In this document: positions 12,475-13,341 of the stretch, in pieces
How positions within the stretch are numbered: the stretch's first letter is position 1
Layout: the number at the start of each line of letters is the position of its first letter
Assembly (NCBI GenBank): GCA_002482415.1
Contig: DLFY01000073.1
Span: forward strand, 521 to 13,861
Length of the DNA stretch: 13,341 nt
Reading direction: 5' to 3'
Source: Phycisphaerales bacterium UBA7708
GTDB lineage: Bacteria; Planctomycetota; Phycisphaerae; Sedimentisphaerales; Anaerohalosphaeraceae
Notes under the pieces: model-generated
What the model saw: only the letters and a program-made list of their open reading frames with translations
What the model was told of the DNA's origin: nothing
Database searches by the model: none
Made by a program: the position numbers and the translations under genes

Positions 12475-12494
12475 AGCAAGCACGGAGGCTTGCT
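12475..12494 (-). terminator. Possible terminator after the GspJ/PilW-like gene
   Basis: A perfect 7-bp stem AGCAAGC / GCTTGCT with a 6-base loop starts four bases after the TAG stop. In minus-strand RNA GGUUUUC follows, a short U run. A second small hairpin, CGCC-GAA-GGCG (12462-12452), is followed by UUUCC. Both are weak candidates for an intrinsic terminator. Confidence 0.4.
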
Positions 12495-12497
12495 CTA

Positions 12498-13001
12498 CTA
12501 ATTCGTTTTGCCCCGCAGCGTGCCGCTGATGGTATAGGTCTGGGTCACGCCGTTTTCCACCATATTAAATTGCACGGTAATATGTTTAACGAGGGCTTTA
12601 TCCGCATTGTCCAGATAGAACTGGACATTGGAGCTTTGTTTATAATTTTCCTGAAACCCGGTGCCGCTGATGATGACCCAGTCGCGGGTGGCGCTGGTCC
12701 GGACATAGACATATTCTGTAGCGATATCGGGCAGGCCGTTGTTATTTTTATCCAGCCACAGCGTCAGGCCCTGGCTGTCAATGCCGGCGACCCGGTTGGC
12801 CCGCATGATCAGATCTGTCAGGCGGGTCTGGAGCTGAAGCAGGTAGGCGCCGTTGCGTGAGACCTGGTCATTGGCGGTCTTGCCGGCACTTAAGGCCCCT
12901 GCCATCGTGGCCGCCGCGGCCAGGATAATCGAGGCGACCATCAGCGCCACCAGCATCTCGGCCATCGTAAAACCACGATTCTGTTTTCGTTTGACATTCA
13001 T
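12498..13001 (-). CDS. GspJ/PilW-like prepilin
   Basis: About 167 residues from the ATG at 13001. The class III signal is MNVKRKQNRG/FTMAEMLVALMVASII: cleavage after Gly10, Phe11, Glu15 at mature +5, and a hydrophobic helix to about residue 36. The following helix (NGAYLLQLQTRLTDLIMRA) and beta-rich domain (TLWLDKNNNG, TEYVYVR, VQFYLDNAD, ITVQFNMVENG) resemble GspJ/PilW-type minor pilins. A frame open to a TTG at 13046 would overlap the upstream gene and make an atypically long leader, so I reject it. No good ribosome binding site precedes the ATG. The upstream gene stops 22 bases before, so the two probably share a transcript. Confidence 0.82.
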   Translation of the reverse strand: MNVKRKQNRGFTMAEMLVALMVASIILAAAATMAGALSAGKTANDQVSRNGAYLLQLQTRLTDLIMRANRVAGIDSQGLTLWLDKNNNGLPDIATEYVYVRTSATRDWVIISGTGFQENYKQSSNVQFYLDNADKALVKHITVQFNMVENGVTQTYTISGTLRGKTN

Positions 13002-13023
13002 ATTAATAAACACTGTTTTCACG

Positions 13024-13341
13024 TTAGTGTTTGTATTTATCCCCAATCAGCGTACTCAGATGGGCCGCGGGGGTGCCGTGATAAGTCACATCCACAGTCA
13101 TCCAGATGAGCTTGACTCCGGCCACCGCGGCATATTCACAGGAGACCGTCCGGCTCAGGCCCGCGTAGGCGTTACCGGTGATGAGGCTGCCGGTACTATC
13201 GGTCAGCGTGCCTGCGGATTCGGTGACGGTTTTGCCGACATAGACGCTTTCCAGCACGGCAAAATCCAGTGAGGCCAGATGCTCGATTTTATCGGCCGCC
13301 AGACGCGAGGCGATAATCCGGCGCTGGGCTTCGGTCTGGAC
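13024..13341 (-). CDS. GspI/PilV-like pseudopilin, C-terminal part (5' end cut by window edge)
   Basis: The last 105 residues of a protein whose start lies beyond the window; the frame is open to base 13341. RRIIASRLAADKIEHLASL (residues 7-25 of the visible part) matches the end of the pilin helix in GspI/PilV proteins (typically A-x-x-L-A-x-E-K-I-E-x-L). The remainder is a small beta-rich domain (YAGLSRTVSCEYA, LIWMTVDVTYHG) of the length usual for GspI/PilV. Being upstream of a GspJ-like and a GspK-like gene reproduces the usual I-J-K order. The prepilin motif itself is not visible, so the call depends on the helix end and on position. Confidence 0.72.
   Translation of the reverse strand, partial: VQTEAQRRIIASRLAADKIEHLASLDFAVLESVYVGKTVTESAGTLTDSTGSLITGNAYAGLSRTVSCEYAAVAGVKLIWMTVDVTYHGTPAAHLSTLIGDKYKH

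Larger units (their letters stand above)
12277..12497. other. 221-base spacer with a heptamer repeat and two hairpins
   Basis: No gene is visible. The half next to the GspK-like start is A+T rich and carries the repeat at 12301-12342; the half next to the GspJ-like stop carries hairpins at 12475-12494 and 12452-12462. A spacer this long between two minor pilin genes suggests a separate transcript or an inserted element. Confidence 0.6.

Noticed and set aside
13002..13046. TTG start extending the GspJ/PilW-like prepilin by 15 residues
   Set aside because: It overlaps the upstream gene, lacks a good ribosome binding site and gives a leader of 25 residues; the ATG at 13001 gives a normal 10-residue basic prepilin leader.
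1..13341. tRNA or rRNA genes, CRISPR arrays, transposases, integrases or attachment sites
   Set aside because: I looked for these and saw no cloverleaf, spaced direct repeats, transposase motifs or terminal repeats; the window reads as a chromosomal structural gene cluster.

Overview
The window holds one large minus-strand gene cluster for a type IV filament machine (type IV pilus / type II secretion class), followed by a block of signalling genes. All genes that I can support lie on the minus strand, so transcription runs from high to low coordinates. The long plus-strand open frames are antisense shadows. The mixture of PilM/N/O-type assembly proteins, T2SS-like pseudopilins, a TPR lipoprotein and HD-GYP signalling fits a Gram-negative (diderm) bacterium. 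The style recalls Planctomycetota of the Phycisphaerae/Sedimentisphaerales type, but no marker in the window proves this and the placement is a low-confidence guess.

Layout in the direction of transcription: (1) 13341-11800 holds three minor pilin-like genes: a GspI/PilV-like protein cut by the window edge, a GspJ/PilW-like prepilin and a short GspK/PilX-like protein. A 220-base spacer with a heptamer repeat and hairpins separates the second and third. (2) 11799-11233 is a 567-base stretch without a convincing gene but rich in inverted repeats. It probably holds a transcript end, a new start and a structured leader. (3) 11232-5922 encodes a GspH-like pseudopilin, PilM (actin-like ATPase), PilN, PilO, a PilP/GspC-like membrane-anchored protein and a secretin, tightly packed. 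(4) 5795-4608 encodes a TPR lipoprotein behind a 126-base spacer that contains two overlapping RNA hairpins, one of which covers its ribosome binding site. (5) 4567-696 encodes a PAS sensor histidine kinase, a CheY-like receiver, a GAF/HD-GYP protein (probable c-di-GMP phosphodiesterase) and a STAS protein. (6) 680-1 is the N-terminal part of the GspE/PilB-type assembly ATPase, which runs off the window.

Working model (inference): PilM-N-O-P and the secretin form the envelope-spanning alignment complex, the pseudopilins form or prime the filament tip, the lipoprotein helps the secretin, and GspE powers assembly. The kinase, receiver, HD-GYP and STAS proteins sit between secretin and ATPase, and translational coupling suggests dedicated control of this machine. 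The ATPase begins with an MshEN domain, a fold known to bind c-di-GMP in some relatives, but its motif is degenerate here. No major pilin, inner-membrane platform protein (GspF/PilC) or prepilin peptidase is in the window. I see no tRNA, rRNA, CRISPR array or insertion sequence.
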